A stretch of DNA of 64,000 nucleotides, taken from contig CM072898.1 of NCBI GenBank assembly GCA_037013685.1, positions 62,001 through 126,000 of the forward strand, in the 5' to 3' direction. Position 1 is the stretch's first letter, and each line of letters begins with the position of its first letter. The stretch is from Acridotheres tristis. Its lineage: Eukaryota; Chordata; Aves; Passeriformes; Sturnidae. The position numbers were made by a program, and so were the translations under genes. A model generated the notes under the pieces. That model was not told the origin of the DNA. It did no database searches and saw only the letters and a program-made list of their open reading frames with translations. This document shows, piece after piece, positions 1 to 11,530 of this stretch.

Positions 1-96
1 GACCTAAAATAATTAAAAGGGAGGGGGTTGTATTCCGCATCTCAGGAAGGGGGCTCTTGCCTTTCCTTAGACCATACCTGTCTTTCAAACCAAGAC
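1..96 (+). mobile_element. 3' end of an endogenous retrovirus LTR, cut by window edge
   Basis: The first 96 bases match, with few differences, the last ~95 bases of the fuller LTR at 43363-44056, including the shared terminal stretch CAAACCAAGACA. The match stops sharply at CA (position 96), as expected for an LTR 3' boundary; the sequence after it is unrelated to what follows the other copy. The rest of this LTR lies outside the window. Orientation is inferred from the poly(A)-like AGTAAA upstream of this part in the fuller copy. Family: probably an ERVL-type songbird LTR (recall, not searched). Confidence 0.8.
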
Positions 97-3000
97 ATTA
101 ACACAACAAAGGAGAAATACAGATGATACTTCAGATTTCTTTTGTAGCCAAATTAGTGTGTCAGGTTTGGGATGATAATCAGGAGTGATTAATAGGATCA
201 CTGTTATTTTGGAACACAGTTTGAGGTAGATGTGATCAAAAACATGACAGCAGTGTCAGATTATTTCCCTATGGAACTCTAGGATGATGCTGTTGCTCTC
301 CAATTTTTCTCTGCTGTGTTAACTTCCAAGCAAAAGTTATTTCCCCATGTGAGCAGGGAGAGCTTCAACTCTCTGTTAATGGATGACTGTGGAAAATACA
401 GCTCTTAAGCCATGAATCCAACCTCCCATCAAATATGTATTTAAAGGGGTTTGTTTTTATTTGAAGGCGTATCTTTTCTGTCTCTTTCCCTTGGCTCAGT
501 AGTTTTACAACAAGGTTGAAGGTATGCAAAATCATCGGAGAAAAAGAAACCAATCTGTTTGAAGTCTGTAAGCTTTTCAAGTTTTGTGTCTTTCCTTCAT
601 GACTGTTACTAAATCATTTAGGATTATCATCCTACTTTACATAGGCAGCCAGGGAGATTTTGTCACAAGTCTTAATTAATAAAAAGTTTTCAGTCATTCA
701 AACGGATTTATATGGGTCATTTTATATCAATTACTAGAAACACAAAATTATATCCATGCTTATTATATTGCCCCCTGTTGAATTGAATAGTATTTTCAAA
801 AACAGTGTTCAAAAGAAAGATGAAATTATATTTAGAAAGAAAAACATTCAAATGTACTGTACCACAAGGTTAGGACTGGATAAGAATAGGTCCTTAAGTA
901 ATTTTCTTCTTTGTTCAATTCAGAATCAAAGTATTCTATATAACAGTACACTGAGTAAATGTGATTAGATAATTAAAACAATTTTATAGTTCTTCACTTT
1001 TATTTAAAGAATGGTTATCTCTTTAGAGCAATATCTCCGAGTGACTGTGTGTATTTTATAGGTGACATTTCCCCTGTTGTTACATTTTTCACATAACAAG
1101 GTTAATTTTTCTTTAATGATTCCCTGCATCATCCCTCAGCCAAGGAGAGTGGGGTTGGCCCAGGGTCTTCACCTCTTCCAGCACAGCCAATATAATGGTA
1201 ATGAGGGTAGCTGCTGCAGGAGACAGGTAACAGGAGGCACAGTAACTCCTGTCCCACAGCTGGGGAGCAGGAACAACAACACCCAGCCTCTGCTCCTGAG
1301 AGAAAGCTAGAGAACCCCCCCCAGAATCTCCAGGGCTTCCTCTGCTGTCCTCTCCAGCCATTTCCACAGCCCTTGAGGGGCTACAGCAGGCTGAGGGATA
1401 AAGAAAAGTGCTTCTTTCAGTATCCTGTGGGGATCTTTGTGAGAGAGTGAGCTAGGCTGTGATGGGGGATGAGAAAGGTTCAAGGATAGAATATGGACTG
1501 AAAACTGGGAGAGAAAGAGGAAGGGAAATTCCCAGTTCTACCCATAGATCTGCTGTGATTTATGGCCTCTCCAGGTCCCTCCCAGCTGCTCTTACTGTCT
1601 TGGGACCCAACAATGTTGTATAATCCTTCCCTCTCTTTGTCTCCCACTAGATTCTGGTGACATTTCCCTGCTTTCCTATGCAATGCCACAAATTGAACGT
1701 GGTTTAAAGGATTGAGAAGTCCTCTGGCACATCTATTGGCCGTTTTTATCTGGCCCTGATTCATATCATGTAGGAACTTCAAGTTCTGCTTGAGCTGCAG
1801 TGAAAGCCATGGAGGCACAGGACGGTGTGTGTATATGGACACAAACCCAGTCTCTCTATTAATATGTCTGTAAGATAAATGTTGCCTGATCTTCAAGAGA
1901 TCGGGAAAATATTTTTGCAGGAGTGCACTTGGAATTCAGTAATGTTACTATCCTGAAAGTTGCTGTTGCCAGGCAAAGCTCGTTTGCCTTAAAAGAAATA
2001 GAGTTAGTTTGGATCTAAAATTACCTTTATATGAAAACATACAGGCTATGATAAGGAGAAATCTTTAGCTGAGCAATACCAGCTGAACAATGTACAGTGA
2101 TTGTGGAAAACAAGTACCAAAGCAGGTAAACAGGAAAATCTGCATGAAATTGTGTGGGAGGAGAAGTTACTTTTGCCTTCAAAATTCAAAATTCAAAATT
2201 AAAAAAATTAAAAAATTTATTTTTCACTCTCCACTGTATATCTCTTTAATTAGTGCATTGGCAAAATTGTTGATGGTGAAGTTTTCCACTTAATTTAAAA
2301 TTCTATGAAAAAGACTAGTTTGGATAAGTACTGACTTTTGATAAGCTGAATACATAGGAGGGAGATTTTAAATATTATCACAATAACAGCCTTACTAAAT
2401 TCAGAAGTATTGAATCACTGTGACCATTTCTTTGGGTTACTCATCTCTTACAAACCAATACTTTCTGACTTGCAAGGGTTTTATGGGCCATCTGATTCAA
2501 AGTTTGGTTATTAAAACTTTACCTTAGTAAAGTAAGGGATATTAAGTCCTACCCTTCCTTGTGTGCTCTGAATCAGTCTCTGATTTTTGCACAAAAGCTT
2601 GATCTGAAGCTGATAAAAATAAAATTTAATAGCAAAATGTGTTGTCTGCATTTAACATGACATCATATGATTTAAAAAATCCTTGGAACAACTGCATATT
2701 ATGCCTTTCAGGGAACAAGGACTCAACAAGAACAAATGAAGGAGTGAAACTGAGGTGACCAGCAGAAAGGATGGCTTTATAACAGCTCACTGTAGCTTAG
2801 CAGGTTACACAAGACACTGGGCAACAAAAGAAAGTAGTAACTGTTCGATTATTTTAGTTAAATTACTTTGTTGCCCAATGGACATTTGTGTGGTATCTAA
2901 CAAAGTTTTAACAATTTAAATACCAATTTCCTGGTGAGAAGTCCCCAATAAGGTACTACACTATCTTCAGGGCATTAGTCCTTTTGAAATGACTGATCCT

Positions 3001-4254
3001 GCTAAATGAAAATTAGAAAAAATGATTCATTTTTTTACACTAAAAATACATTTTAAACTAGCAATAAAAGAAAGAGACACAGGAATTGTTTTTTCTTTTG
3101 ATTATGCTCTATTTACTTCAAGATAATTTGTGATAAAGACCTGTGGTTCTTGATAGACAGTAGTTCCAAGATATGGCTGGGGACAGTGAACATTGAATTC
3201 AGAGGATGGTTGAGATTACAATCTCAAACCAGAAATGCAGCTCTTTCTTATCGTACAGCAGTTTTCTTTCTGTTACAAATCTTCTGCTCTTGCATGCAAA
3301 GTTGTAAAAAACAGGTGTCAGATCTTAAACTCATTCTATTTTAGGTGAGATTTTGAAGTAGATTTTGAAGGATATTGAACATCCCTAGTGACAAACCAGT
3401 GCAAATTTTTGGAAAATTGGCTGGGGCATGTTTTTATTATTCTGCTTGTATAATACTTCATGTTTTAAATACATTCTATAAATCAAGCTGAAGTGATTGG
3501 TAAACTAACTGAAAAAGTCTCTGCATTATTATTGACTAGAGCCACTGATTACTGACATGATTGATCCATCCTGAAAGCCAAAATGATCACAGAATTTGTT
3601 GCTCAAATCATATGTAGATTTTACTCTATAAATGTAATTTTTATGTGAGTGATGAAGGAATTAGAAAATAAAGATTCATTGTCAAGCAAAAGAAAGCTCA
3701 CCAAATAAGACACTCTGTATCTAGGAAAAGTAAAGCCTTATAAAATATTCTGTGTTGGCACAACACATTTCTTCAAACTACTTACACATCTTTGATAATT
3801 CAAGCAGCAGGCTGTAATACCAGGAAAAAAAGAGAAAGAACAATTAAAAAAAGCCCGAGTAGTACAGATTTTTGCTGAATTCTGATTTTTAATCCTGAAC
3901 ACCGTGGGATTAAAACGTCCCCACCCCAAATTTTCCTTTAAAATGCTTTAAATTATATTAATACATTTACAAATTTTGTTGTCACAAAATAACCTAGTAT
4001 TTCTTGTTCCATACTGTAAATCTTTTTTGCCATCCAAAAGCATGTCAAAATATTACAAAGCCATCATTCAAGTCAATTAATACCCTTATGTCACAGCTGC
4101 AGAGGGATTGTTCTTTATGTAATGTGACTTCAAGCATTCATTTCCCTTCCTAGACAGAACTTTCTGATGGATTTTGAAAAGATCCCCAGTGAAAGTGATG
4201 AAGTTGAAATACCATTCAAACAGAAATACAGGAAATGATCCAGCACTGAGATTA
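97..4254. other. Unannotated AT-rich stretch
   Basis: No gene or clear transposon is recognised here. The segment holds a triple TTCAAAA repeat at 2178-2198, an 11-bp inverted repeat at 2818-2828/2867-2877, a reverse-strand open segment at 1480-1896 of no known family, and a somewhat GC-richer patch at 1110-1400. It reads like intronic or intergenic bird DNA. Confidence 0.6.
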
Positions 4255-4506
4255 TGTCAGAAGAGAGTAGAGGGACAATTCATCAGGAACTGCAGTGACA
4301 GGGCAAGGGGAAATAGATTCACATTGAAAGAGGGGAAATTTAGATTGGATATAGGAAAGAAATTGCTGGTAGTGAGTGTGGTGAGATGGTAGAATGGGAT
4401 GCCCAGAGAAGCTGTGGCTGCTCCTGGATCCCTGGCAGTGTCCGAGGTTGGACCTTGGGACTTGGAGCAGCCTAGGATAGTGGGAGGTGTCTCTGCCCAC
4501 GGCAGG
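4255..4506 (+). mobile_element. CR1 LINE 3' fragment, part 1 (interrupted by LTR)
   Basis: This is the end of a 5'-truncated CR1 retrotransposon. It holds the remnant of the ORF2 C-terminus (the AGATTGGATATAGGAAAGAA stretch corresponds to the RLDIRKK motif) followed by the songbird-type 3' region with CTGTGGCTGCTCCTGGATCC and GGACTTGGAGCAGCC. The copy breaks at GGCAGG, where an LTR begins, and resumes at 5185 with GCAGGGGTGGCACTGG exactly as in intact copies at 8335-8634. The 5' limit is approximate. The element is non-coding and dead. Confidence 0.9.
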
Positions 4507-4708
4507 TGAAATAAACGCCGCTCAGACTTTCTAGGAAAATCAGCTTGGTTTTATTTACCAAGCATCGGAGGCAGGAGCCCAAGATAAGCTCAAGCCCCTC
4601 TCGGTAAACCAGACAGGATAAACTGCAAAACAAAAACAACACGGCACAGGGTGTTTCCTCAGATTCAAGTCCCTCAAAAAGACCCCCAAGGCTGAGCGGT
4701 CAGGGCTC

Positions 4709-4714
4709 TTTATA
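4709..4714 (-). promoter_or_regulatory. LTR TATA box
   Basis: TATAAA on the reverse strand (TTTATA as printed), downstream of the CCAAT cluster and upstream of the LTR AATAAA at 4550-4555. It probably set the U3/R boundary about 25-30 bp further along the reverse strand. Confidence 0.6.
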
Positions 4715-4756
4715 CCCCTCAGTTTTCCCAGACTTGCGTTTCCTGAGTCTCCTTCT

Positions 4757-4857
4757 GATTGGTTCCCTTCTCGGTTGCTGATTGGTTCTCACGGAGGCGC
4801 AATCGGGACCAATCTTTTCCTGATTGGCTGTCCCCATTGGTTGACACATAGTCCAAT
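4757..4857 (-). promoter_or_regulatory. CCAAT-box cluster of LTR promoter
   Basis: Six CCAAT motifs lie within 101 bp: inverted GATTGG at 4757, 4780 and 4822, CATTGG at 4835, and forward CCAAT at 4809 and 4853. They sit 43-143 bp upstream of the TATAAA at 4709-4714 in LTR orientation. The spacing is that of a retroviral U3 enhancer/promoter bound by NF-Y-type factors. Activity is not known. Confidence 0.65.
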
Positions 4858-5077
4858 CAAAGTCCAAGCTGCTGACATCACACCATGACATAATGTTCTG
4901 GAAAGTTCTAGGCACCATTTGCCCGCAGCCATCTTAGGCACTTCCTGATTATTTATAACAATTGACTAACAACTTAAGACTTTTGACAATTAACCTACAA
5001 CACAGCTGATCAATGATACAATGTTAAATAACATTATTACATCACTTGACAGCCCCAAACCCCAACCCATTTATAAC

Positions 5078-5142
5078 GATATCAATTAACAATATCAATT
5101 AACAATATCAATTAACAATATCAATTAATAATATCAGTTAAT
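5078..5142. repeat. 13-bp tandem repeat within the LTR
   Basis: About five units of AATATCAATTAAC follow one another. The first starts GAT, the last two have single changes. It lies in the upstream (U3) part of the reverse-oriented LTR; tandem duplications in U3 often form enhancer repeats, but no function is shown here. Confidence 0.9.
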
Positions 5143-5184
5143 TATCCCCAATTCTGCCCCTAAACATGAACTACATTTATAACA

Positions 5185-5238
5185 GCAGGGGTGGCACTGG
5201 ATGGGCTTTAAGTTCCATTCCAACCCAAAGCATTCCAT
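5185..5238 (+). mobile_element. CR1 LINE 3' fragment, part 2
   Basis: Continuation of the CR1 at 4255-4506 after the LTR insertion: GCAGGGGTGGCACTGG, then TTTAAGTTCCATTCCAACCC, the usual 3' UTR of this CR1 group. The 3' end is blurred by a small local duplication (CATTCCATAAGTCCATAAGCATTCC). Confidence 0.88.
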
Positions 5239-8200
5239 AAGTCCATAAGCATTCCATTTTATGTGAGACAGATTTTTCTGCCGTTGCTGCAGCTGACTGT
5301 TCTGTCATAGTTTTCAGCTGTAACTGCTACCAGGTCCACCACAGGCACAAGCCACTTCTAGCCAATGTGAAGAACATCTTAGCATACATTTGAATTTATA
5401 TCCATATGGAAAGTTTTTAATTGCCCAGTGTAAAATTCCTGATTTATTACTGCATCCAGGGGCTATTTTGTCACCTTTATACAAAGTCTACACATGTCCA
5501 AAAGCTCTAAAATATTACATTTCCTCTTCCTGTTGTATTCACATCTGAGATAAATATTCTTTCAATGGGGAACTCCTTCCCAGTGAAGATCATATAATGG
5601 TCAGAATGGTGTTAGGCAGTGGAGCCTGTGGTGTGCTCTGGTGATTATCGTGGGCATGTTTAGAACCTCATTTTTAAAGGAAGTATTCATTGGAACAAGC
5701 AGCTTAATAGTATTAGGTGGTTCGTAGATTAAGTTAAGAAAATAAAACTGAAGACCTACTGATCAAAGAAAAACGACAAAACAAACCTCACCTATTTTTT
5801 AAAAATAATAAAACCAGGAATTTTCCTGTCATGGCAGATGCTTTACAGATGGACAAAGCTCCAATTTTTCTGTTCATCTAACCAATGCCACTGATGTGTT
5901 CGTCAAGATATGAATAATTATGCTAATGTAAAGAGTAGGCAGGTGCAGCAGCAAAATATTTTAGTATCATTTATACAGAAAACTATATAAAACTTCCAAA
6001 TCATTACTTTTATAGCATTTCAAGCACTTCTTGTTTGAGATTTCTGAGTAACACCTGCTACAGGCAAAAATAAATTTGTTCTTGATATGCTGAGAGGAAC
6101 ATTTTCAGTGGGAGCAAGGGTATAAGTCCCTTCTCCAGCACTAATAAACCAATAATATAAAAAATAAAAGAAATGTCCTTCTTTCTAAGGGTAGGAAATG
6201 GGAGCTGTAGTTAATTTTCATGGAAAGGGCAGATGCAGCCAAGCAGGAAGCACTTTGTCTGGAAGGATGACACTAGTTGGCTACCATAAATCTTTTCCTT
6301 GGCACAAGAGGCTGTTGAATTACAAATTCTAGAGAGAGGAGACTGCCCAAGTAGGATTTTTTTCCCTCTTCTGGCCTTGGAGTCTGAGGTTTGCCTATCT
6401 TTTCTCAGTCAGTAAATCACATTGCATGTATTGAATTAAATGTATTTTCTAATTTTCATATCATTCAACATCTGCATCACATGTCATATGTGATGATTGC
6501 CAAACTTTCTGTCTCAGTTAATTGCTGGTCCCAGCAATGTTCATCTAAGCCAAAGGTTTGATAAATTTACGAATATTTTGCCATTAGCATTTGGGGAAAT
6601 TTTGCTGGTAAGTTTTCAAGATTACTTTATCATTGCCAAGATCTATACAAGGGAAAAAAATTCTAGATGTGATTTGCAATATGTTATAAAATGTTCCCTA
6701 ACAACTGAAACGAAAGAACACTTCTTACCATAGTACAGTACAAGAATGCAATTTACAGGAGCCAATGATCAGGGCCATTTACTTGCTTGTGCTAATTAGC
6801 TCAACCAAATTTTGATTTTAAATATAGCCTGCAGCAGTAGTAAGGGAATATCCACTAGGTCACTTTTGGCTGTTTGAGTTTTTCCCAACAAACAACGTTA
6901 TGTTGATAGCACCTCCCTTTTCTTATTGACTGCAGTATTCTCTGTTCCTGTTTATCAGTGTAAATGCAGGAAAAAATTAAACATTTAGAATTTAATTAAT
7001 TAATCAATTACAAATAAGAAAGGAAGTCTGGGTTTTTTGGCAGTGAAAGTAATCTGAGAGCCTGAATAGCCTGATGCCTGGGGAAAGGCTCAGCACAAGA
7101 AAAGACTGAGGTGTTTTGAGGCAGAAGAAGATAAAGCTTATTGAGCTGTTCAGTTTGGCATTATTGGTCACATCCTGTTTTATGTATATTGATCAGTTCT
7201 ACTTGGCATTGTTGGTTGTGTTCTGGTTTGTGTTCTGACCTGAGAGATGACAGAAGCCCAATGAGATGATTTATCCTGCTCTGAAATCAGTGTGATTTTA
7301 TGCTGAATTTTAGGGTATTTTTGCATTAGTTTCTTGTAGCCTCGAGCTTTGTGAAGCTGGCAGGAGAAACTTGAAGCAAAATTCTGGGATGCCTGTTTTG
7401 GTCACAAGCACTACTCACTGGAGGTCTGGGGGGAGGCAGAGAATATTCCTGGAAAGCAGCCCATGCCTGTCCTTGCCATCACAAATTCTCTGGAGAAAAC
7501 ACTGAGTGCTGGACTTCAGTCTACAAAGGGAACAGTGAGATTGATCCCTGACTTTCATTCCAAGATAGTGAAAACAAATTGTGATTACAAATCACAATAA
7601 ATTAAGTCTATCTGGGAACTTATTCCTTTACTGAAAGCAGATTGCTGCTTTTCAGCACAAAATGACCAGACAGCTACTTGGCATTTGTCTTGTTAGCTGG
7701 TCAGGATGATGCTTGTTATGTCTACATGATATATTTTTTACATTCTGACATTATTTTTCTGCTTTACAATATACAGCCTGATAATGAGTTTCATCAGTCT
7801 CTAGGAAATGAATAGCCAGGGGTTTAATATTTTAACAAACATATTATCTATATTTGCTGCAAAATTATATTAACTTTTTGCAAATCTTTGTAATACAAAA
7901 CAAATAAAAGATGCATAAAATTAGCTTATAATAATTCAGTCATAGCTTTGTGAATAACATTACTTGAGATTTTGTTATTTTGTTTTCCTTTCATTTACAC
8001 ACTGATAAACTTTTTAACAGCCTTAGTTAACTTCTATCCTTAATTTTTAATACTTTTTTCTCCTTTCAAATCATTTTCCGAGTGTTTATCATTTATTCAC
8101 ATCAACTCTGCTACATTAAAATTAATACCTGAGAACCATGATACCATGGTCTTCATGGTACCTTCTTTCATATTAATTTAAACTGCATTTTGAACAAAGA

Positions 8201-8334
8201 CACAGTTGCAGTTGCAGACTGTGATTTAAGTAAGGAGAATATACTGGAACGTGTTTGCAAGTCACCCAAGGAAGCAGTGGGAATGAGGGAACTTTGAAAA
8301 TCTTAAAATTTCAATGCAAAATGTGCCCTGCATT
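5239..8334. other. Unannotated AT-rich stretch
   Basis: I see no gene, LTR or CR1 in this 3.1 kb. It is AT-rich unique-looking sequence with scattered short A/T runs. Confidence 0.6.
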
Positions 8335-8634
8335 ATTTAGAAGGGACTGGAGGGGCAGAACAAAGGGAGCAGTTTCAAACTGCAGTGCCAGAGCGCAGGG
8401 CTGGATGGGATATTGGGCAGTAATTGTTCCCTGGCAGGGTGGGCAGGCCCTGGCACAGGGTGCCCAGAGCAGCTGTGGCTGCCCCTGGATCCCTGGCAGT
8501 GCCCAAGGCCAGGGTGGACACTGGGGCTGGGAGCAGCCTGGGACAGTGGGAGGTGTCCCTGCCAGGGCAGGGGTGGCACTGGTTGGGCTTTAAGGTCCCT
8601 TCCAACCCAAACCATTCTGTGACTCTGATTAAGG
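8335..8634 (+). mobile_element. CR1 LINE 3' fragment
   Basis: Uninterrupted 3' end of a CR1 copy: CAGTTTCAAACTGCAGTGCCAG, AATTGTTCCCTGGCAGGGTGGGCAGG, CCCCTGGATCCCTGGCAGTGCC, then TTTAAGGTCCCTTCCAACCCAAACCATTCTGTGACTCTGATT. The ATTCTGTGA-type terminus marks a true CR1 3' end. Open frames on both strands through this region are composition artefacts. It serves as the intact reference for the split copy at 4255-5238. Confidence 0.92.
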
Positions 8635-9897
8635 GTAAATCATTACCCATCCATCACACATCTCTAAGACCTGTCAGTGTTTCAGCTTCATGAAAATGTG
8701 GTTTTGTTGGTTTTGCTTTCATTCCACCTAAGCCTGTGGACCCCAAGGAAGAATTGGTTCTGCTTTTCTTTGGTCATTGTTAATCAAGTGGTGGGAAGGG
8801 CAATTTTTCAGAGAATGCAATCACTGAAATGTTCTTTTTCAACACCATGGTCTAAAGCACTCTCTGCTCCCTGTGCCAGTTAGGTTGTAAATAGCTTTCC
8901 CAGAGAGAGACAGATGTGAACTCAACATTGTCCTGCTGCCAGCAGTGGTGAGCTGTGTGATCACCAGTCATGCCACCCTGCTGCTCATCCATTGCCATTC
9001 AAACAGCACAGAACAAAACAAGGAGGAAGCTGAGGAAATTCTGCAGCAGTTCAGCAGTTTGGCTGATTTATTCCCCAGTCTATTGTAACATATTTGTCCT
9101 GTACTTTTATAAGGTCTGCATTTATGTAGCATTTCTTTTTTAATTCTAATTATGTGGCAACTTGATTCACTCATTTCATTTTCCTCACTGTATGCCTCTT
9201 TTACAGATTTGGTTTACTTTTTTTTTCCTTGAGATTTGAAAAAGCAGAATTGGTCATGGGATACATTCCAGAAACTCATTTTAGTCACTTACTAAATTTC
9301 CCACATGAATTTCTGTCTGGATATTATTTCCGGGTAATGTCACCTCCAAAATATCTTTTCCTTCTAATTTACTTAGGATCGTATATTGGTAGAGAACAAA
9401 TTTTCTTTGGTAAAGCTTTCTAAAATCTGTGACAGAATGATGACATTTTTTTCTGGTTATGGTGATATTTTTTAACACATGAGAATTTTTAATAATGGTT
9501 GTGCAGAAACTAAAGACAGACATTTTCTCTCAGCCAAACCAAGGGAAGAAGAGCATGAAATCGAAGCCATTTTTAAAGCTCATGATACTTTTGCCTCAGA
9601 TTCTTTAGAGAGGGGAAAGAAGAAAGCTGTGTATAGGTGGGTGGGCTACTGTCTAATTCTCAAACATGACTTACACATATCAAACTATAGAATATTCCAG
9701 GTTAATCAAAGTTATTATAGAACATAGAAGGCTTCACATAGCTTTGCTTTACAGGAGAATGTAGGACACATATTCAAGGAAAAACTCGAGTCACATCCAC
9801 CCTGAACAGATTTTGTGTGATTGTAATTTGCTGAAGTAACTCGGAGCCATATGAATGTCCTGGGGTACAAGGCAAAAATGTGTATTCTATCACCATC
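8635..9897. other. Unannotated stretch
   Basis: No recognisable gene or repeat. Short open segments at 9229-9423 and 9479-9727 show no known motif. Confidence 0.6.
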
Positions 9898-10478
9898 TGT
9901 TGAAATGTGGGAGGGGTGGTGATCCTTATCTCTGTGGGAGATATCCTCTGCTGATGTGCCATCTGATAAAATCGGGGGATGATCATTGTTGTCTTTTCAC
10001 AACCTATCCTTCCTCCAGAAAACATTTTCTGTTAATGGGCCATTAAATCCTACTGTATGACTGATAAGATTACATCATCCCATTGGGAGATGCTCCAGCC
10101 AGGGGCAGGAGCCAAGCCTTTCCTACCTAGATAAAAAACTGGGGTTTGGAACACCAAGGCAGCCCTTTCCACTGGATCCCAGAGGAAAGTTGGACCTTTT
10201 CCACATCATCGCTGGACCTTCAGAGGAAAACTGCACCTTCTACAGGAGCACTACTTCAACGGAACCACATCTGTCATCCAGGAGGACTGCAGCCACCATT
10301 TATATGGACTGCTACCAGCACCTTGACTGACTGATGGGGTAACAGGTTGTATTCTGACTCTGTCAGTGTTTTTTTTTTCTTTTGTGTTATTGCATGCCTT
10401 TTATTTTTTCTCTTTTTTCCTATTAAATTGTATTACTAACTTGGAGTCTCTCACTAGTTTTGCTTTCAAACCAGTAAA
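9898..10478 (+). mobile_element. ERVL-like LTR
   Basis: The unit from about TGTTGAAATGTGGGAGGGG to TTTTGCTTTCAAACCAGTA resembles an LTR that I recall as widespread in songbird genomes. Visible parts: AT-rich U3, a TATA-like GATAAAAAACTGGGG near 10130, a GC-richer R/U5 with repeated CAGAGGAAA and CACCATTTATATGGACTG, a T-rich run at 10370-10430, and the poly(A)-like CTATTAAATTGTATTA before the end. No internal retroviral sequence is attached. Both ends are approximate: no clear target duplication was found and the last base of the consensus CA is not visible. Confidence 0.75.
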
Positions 10479-10968
10479 ATGAATTACTCTTTTCAGTGTG
10501 TGGGCTCAGTGCTACAATACTAAAATATCCTATAACAAGAAAAAACCCTCGAACAAACAACAAAATCATAATTCCTGCCAACTCACATTTCCTCAGTTTT
10601 GTTGGTACTTGCTCTTTTAGTGACCTCCTGCCTCAGGTTCACAACATTTCTGTTTAATGATCTTATTTATAGAATACCCACACTGGCAATTTGAAAACAG
10701 GTTTTAGTGATGAATTCATTTTAAACAGTGAATGTTCAATTAAATATGTAACCAGATGTTAGTGCTATCTCTCCTTAGGCAGCAGCTTTTGTTTTACTTC
10801 AGCTATTGGGGATACCATTCTTCCTGTATCACTTTTACTCAATTCTATCAACTATTCAGATTTTACAGCCATTACTTTGACTCCTTCCTGAGCTAAGTTT
10901 CTTACATAGTTATGCACACAAAAGTTTCTAATAAGGCCTTGTTGCAATTAGAATTAAAATTAACATCA
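10479..10968. other. Unannotated stretch
   Basis: AT-rich, nothing recognised. Confidence 0.55.
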
Positions 10969-11530
10969 ATGTCACAGAACCCCAGGCTGGGTGAGGGAGG
11001 GGCCCCAGGGGCTGCTCTAGTGCCACCTCCCTGCTCCAGCAGTGTGTCCATGTGGCCCTGCTCCAGCAGTGTGTCCATGTGGCTCTGGAATATCCCCAGG
11101 GAGGAGACTGCACAGCCTCTCTGCACACTCTGCTCAGGGCTGGGCACTGCCCAGGGCAGAAGTTGTGCCTCCTGTGCAGGGGCAGCTCCTGGGCTCAGCC
11201 CCTGCCCGTGGCTCTGGTGCCATTGCTGGGCCTGGAGCAGAGCCTGGCACTGCTCTGAGCCTGCCTGCACACAGGGACAGATAAACAGACAAGGACACAT
11301 TGGGACAGGCAGACACACAGGGACACACAGGGACGCACAGGGACAGACAGAGACCCAAACAGGGACAGACAGAGGCATCCAGGGACACACAGGAACACCC
11401 AAGGCTGAGGCCACTCTCAGCTGGGGCTCCTCTCCAGGCTGGGCAGCCCCAGCTCCCTCAGCCTTTTCTGACACTGAGCTGCTCCAGCCCTTGCTCAGCT
11501 CCAGGAGCTCCTGTCCCTGCTGTGCTGTAA
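10969..11530 (-). mobile_element. GC-rich CR1 fragment, reverse orientation
   Basis: The stretch opens with TCACAGAACCCCAGGCTGGG, the reverse complement of a CR1 3' end, continues with CCCAGGGAGGAGACTGCACAGCCTCTC and TGTGCAGGGGCAG..., and closes with CTCTCCAGGCTGGGCAGCCCCAGCTCCCTCAGCC, the well-known reverse-complement CR1 segment. It is much GC-richer than its surroundings. A 24-bp duplication (CTGCTCCAGCAGTGTGTCCATGTG twice, 11031-11078) and a 10-bp minisatellite at 11311-11350 lie inside. Long open frames on both strands (up to 211 codons) result from the GC-rich, stop-poor composition and are not genes. Subfamily differs from the 8.3 kb copy. Confidence 0.8.
11311..11350. repeat. 10-bp minisatellite (GGACACACAG)
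   Basis: Four adjoining 10-bp units, AGACACACAG, GGACACACAG, GGACGCACAG, GGACAGACAG, with degenerate copies on both sides (about 11267-11400). Sits within the reverse CR1 and probably arose from it by slippage. Confidence 0.85.

Larger units (their letters stand above)
4507..5184 (-). mobile_element. Solo LTR of an endogenous retrovirus inserted in CR1
   Basis: A 678-bp unit begins TG and ends CA, splitting a CR1 copy and flanked by a 5-bp direct repeat GCAGG (4502-4506 and 5185-5189). Read on the reverse strand it has the layout of a retroviral LTR: an AT-rich start with 13-bp tandem repeats, six CCAAT motifs (4757-4857, both orientations), a TATAAA box (4709-4714), then AATAAA (4550-4555) and a short tail. 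No internal retroviral genes are next to it, so it is a solo LTR left by recombination. A 5-bp duplication fits ERVL or similar better than ERVK (6 bp), but the family was not established. It is younger than the CR1 it interrupts. Confidence 0.88.

Noticed and set aside
1480..1896. 138-codon reverse-strand open segment
   Set aside because: No recognisable motif, no paired splice or poly(A) signals identified; a frame of this length is plausible by chance in 64 kb.
11311..11350. CRISPR-like short regular array
   Set aside because: Adjoining 10-bp units with no spacers, inside a vertebrate LINE; it is a minisatellite.
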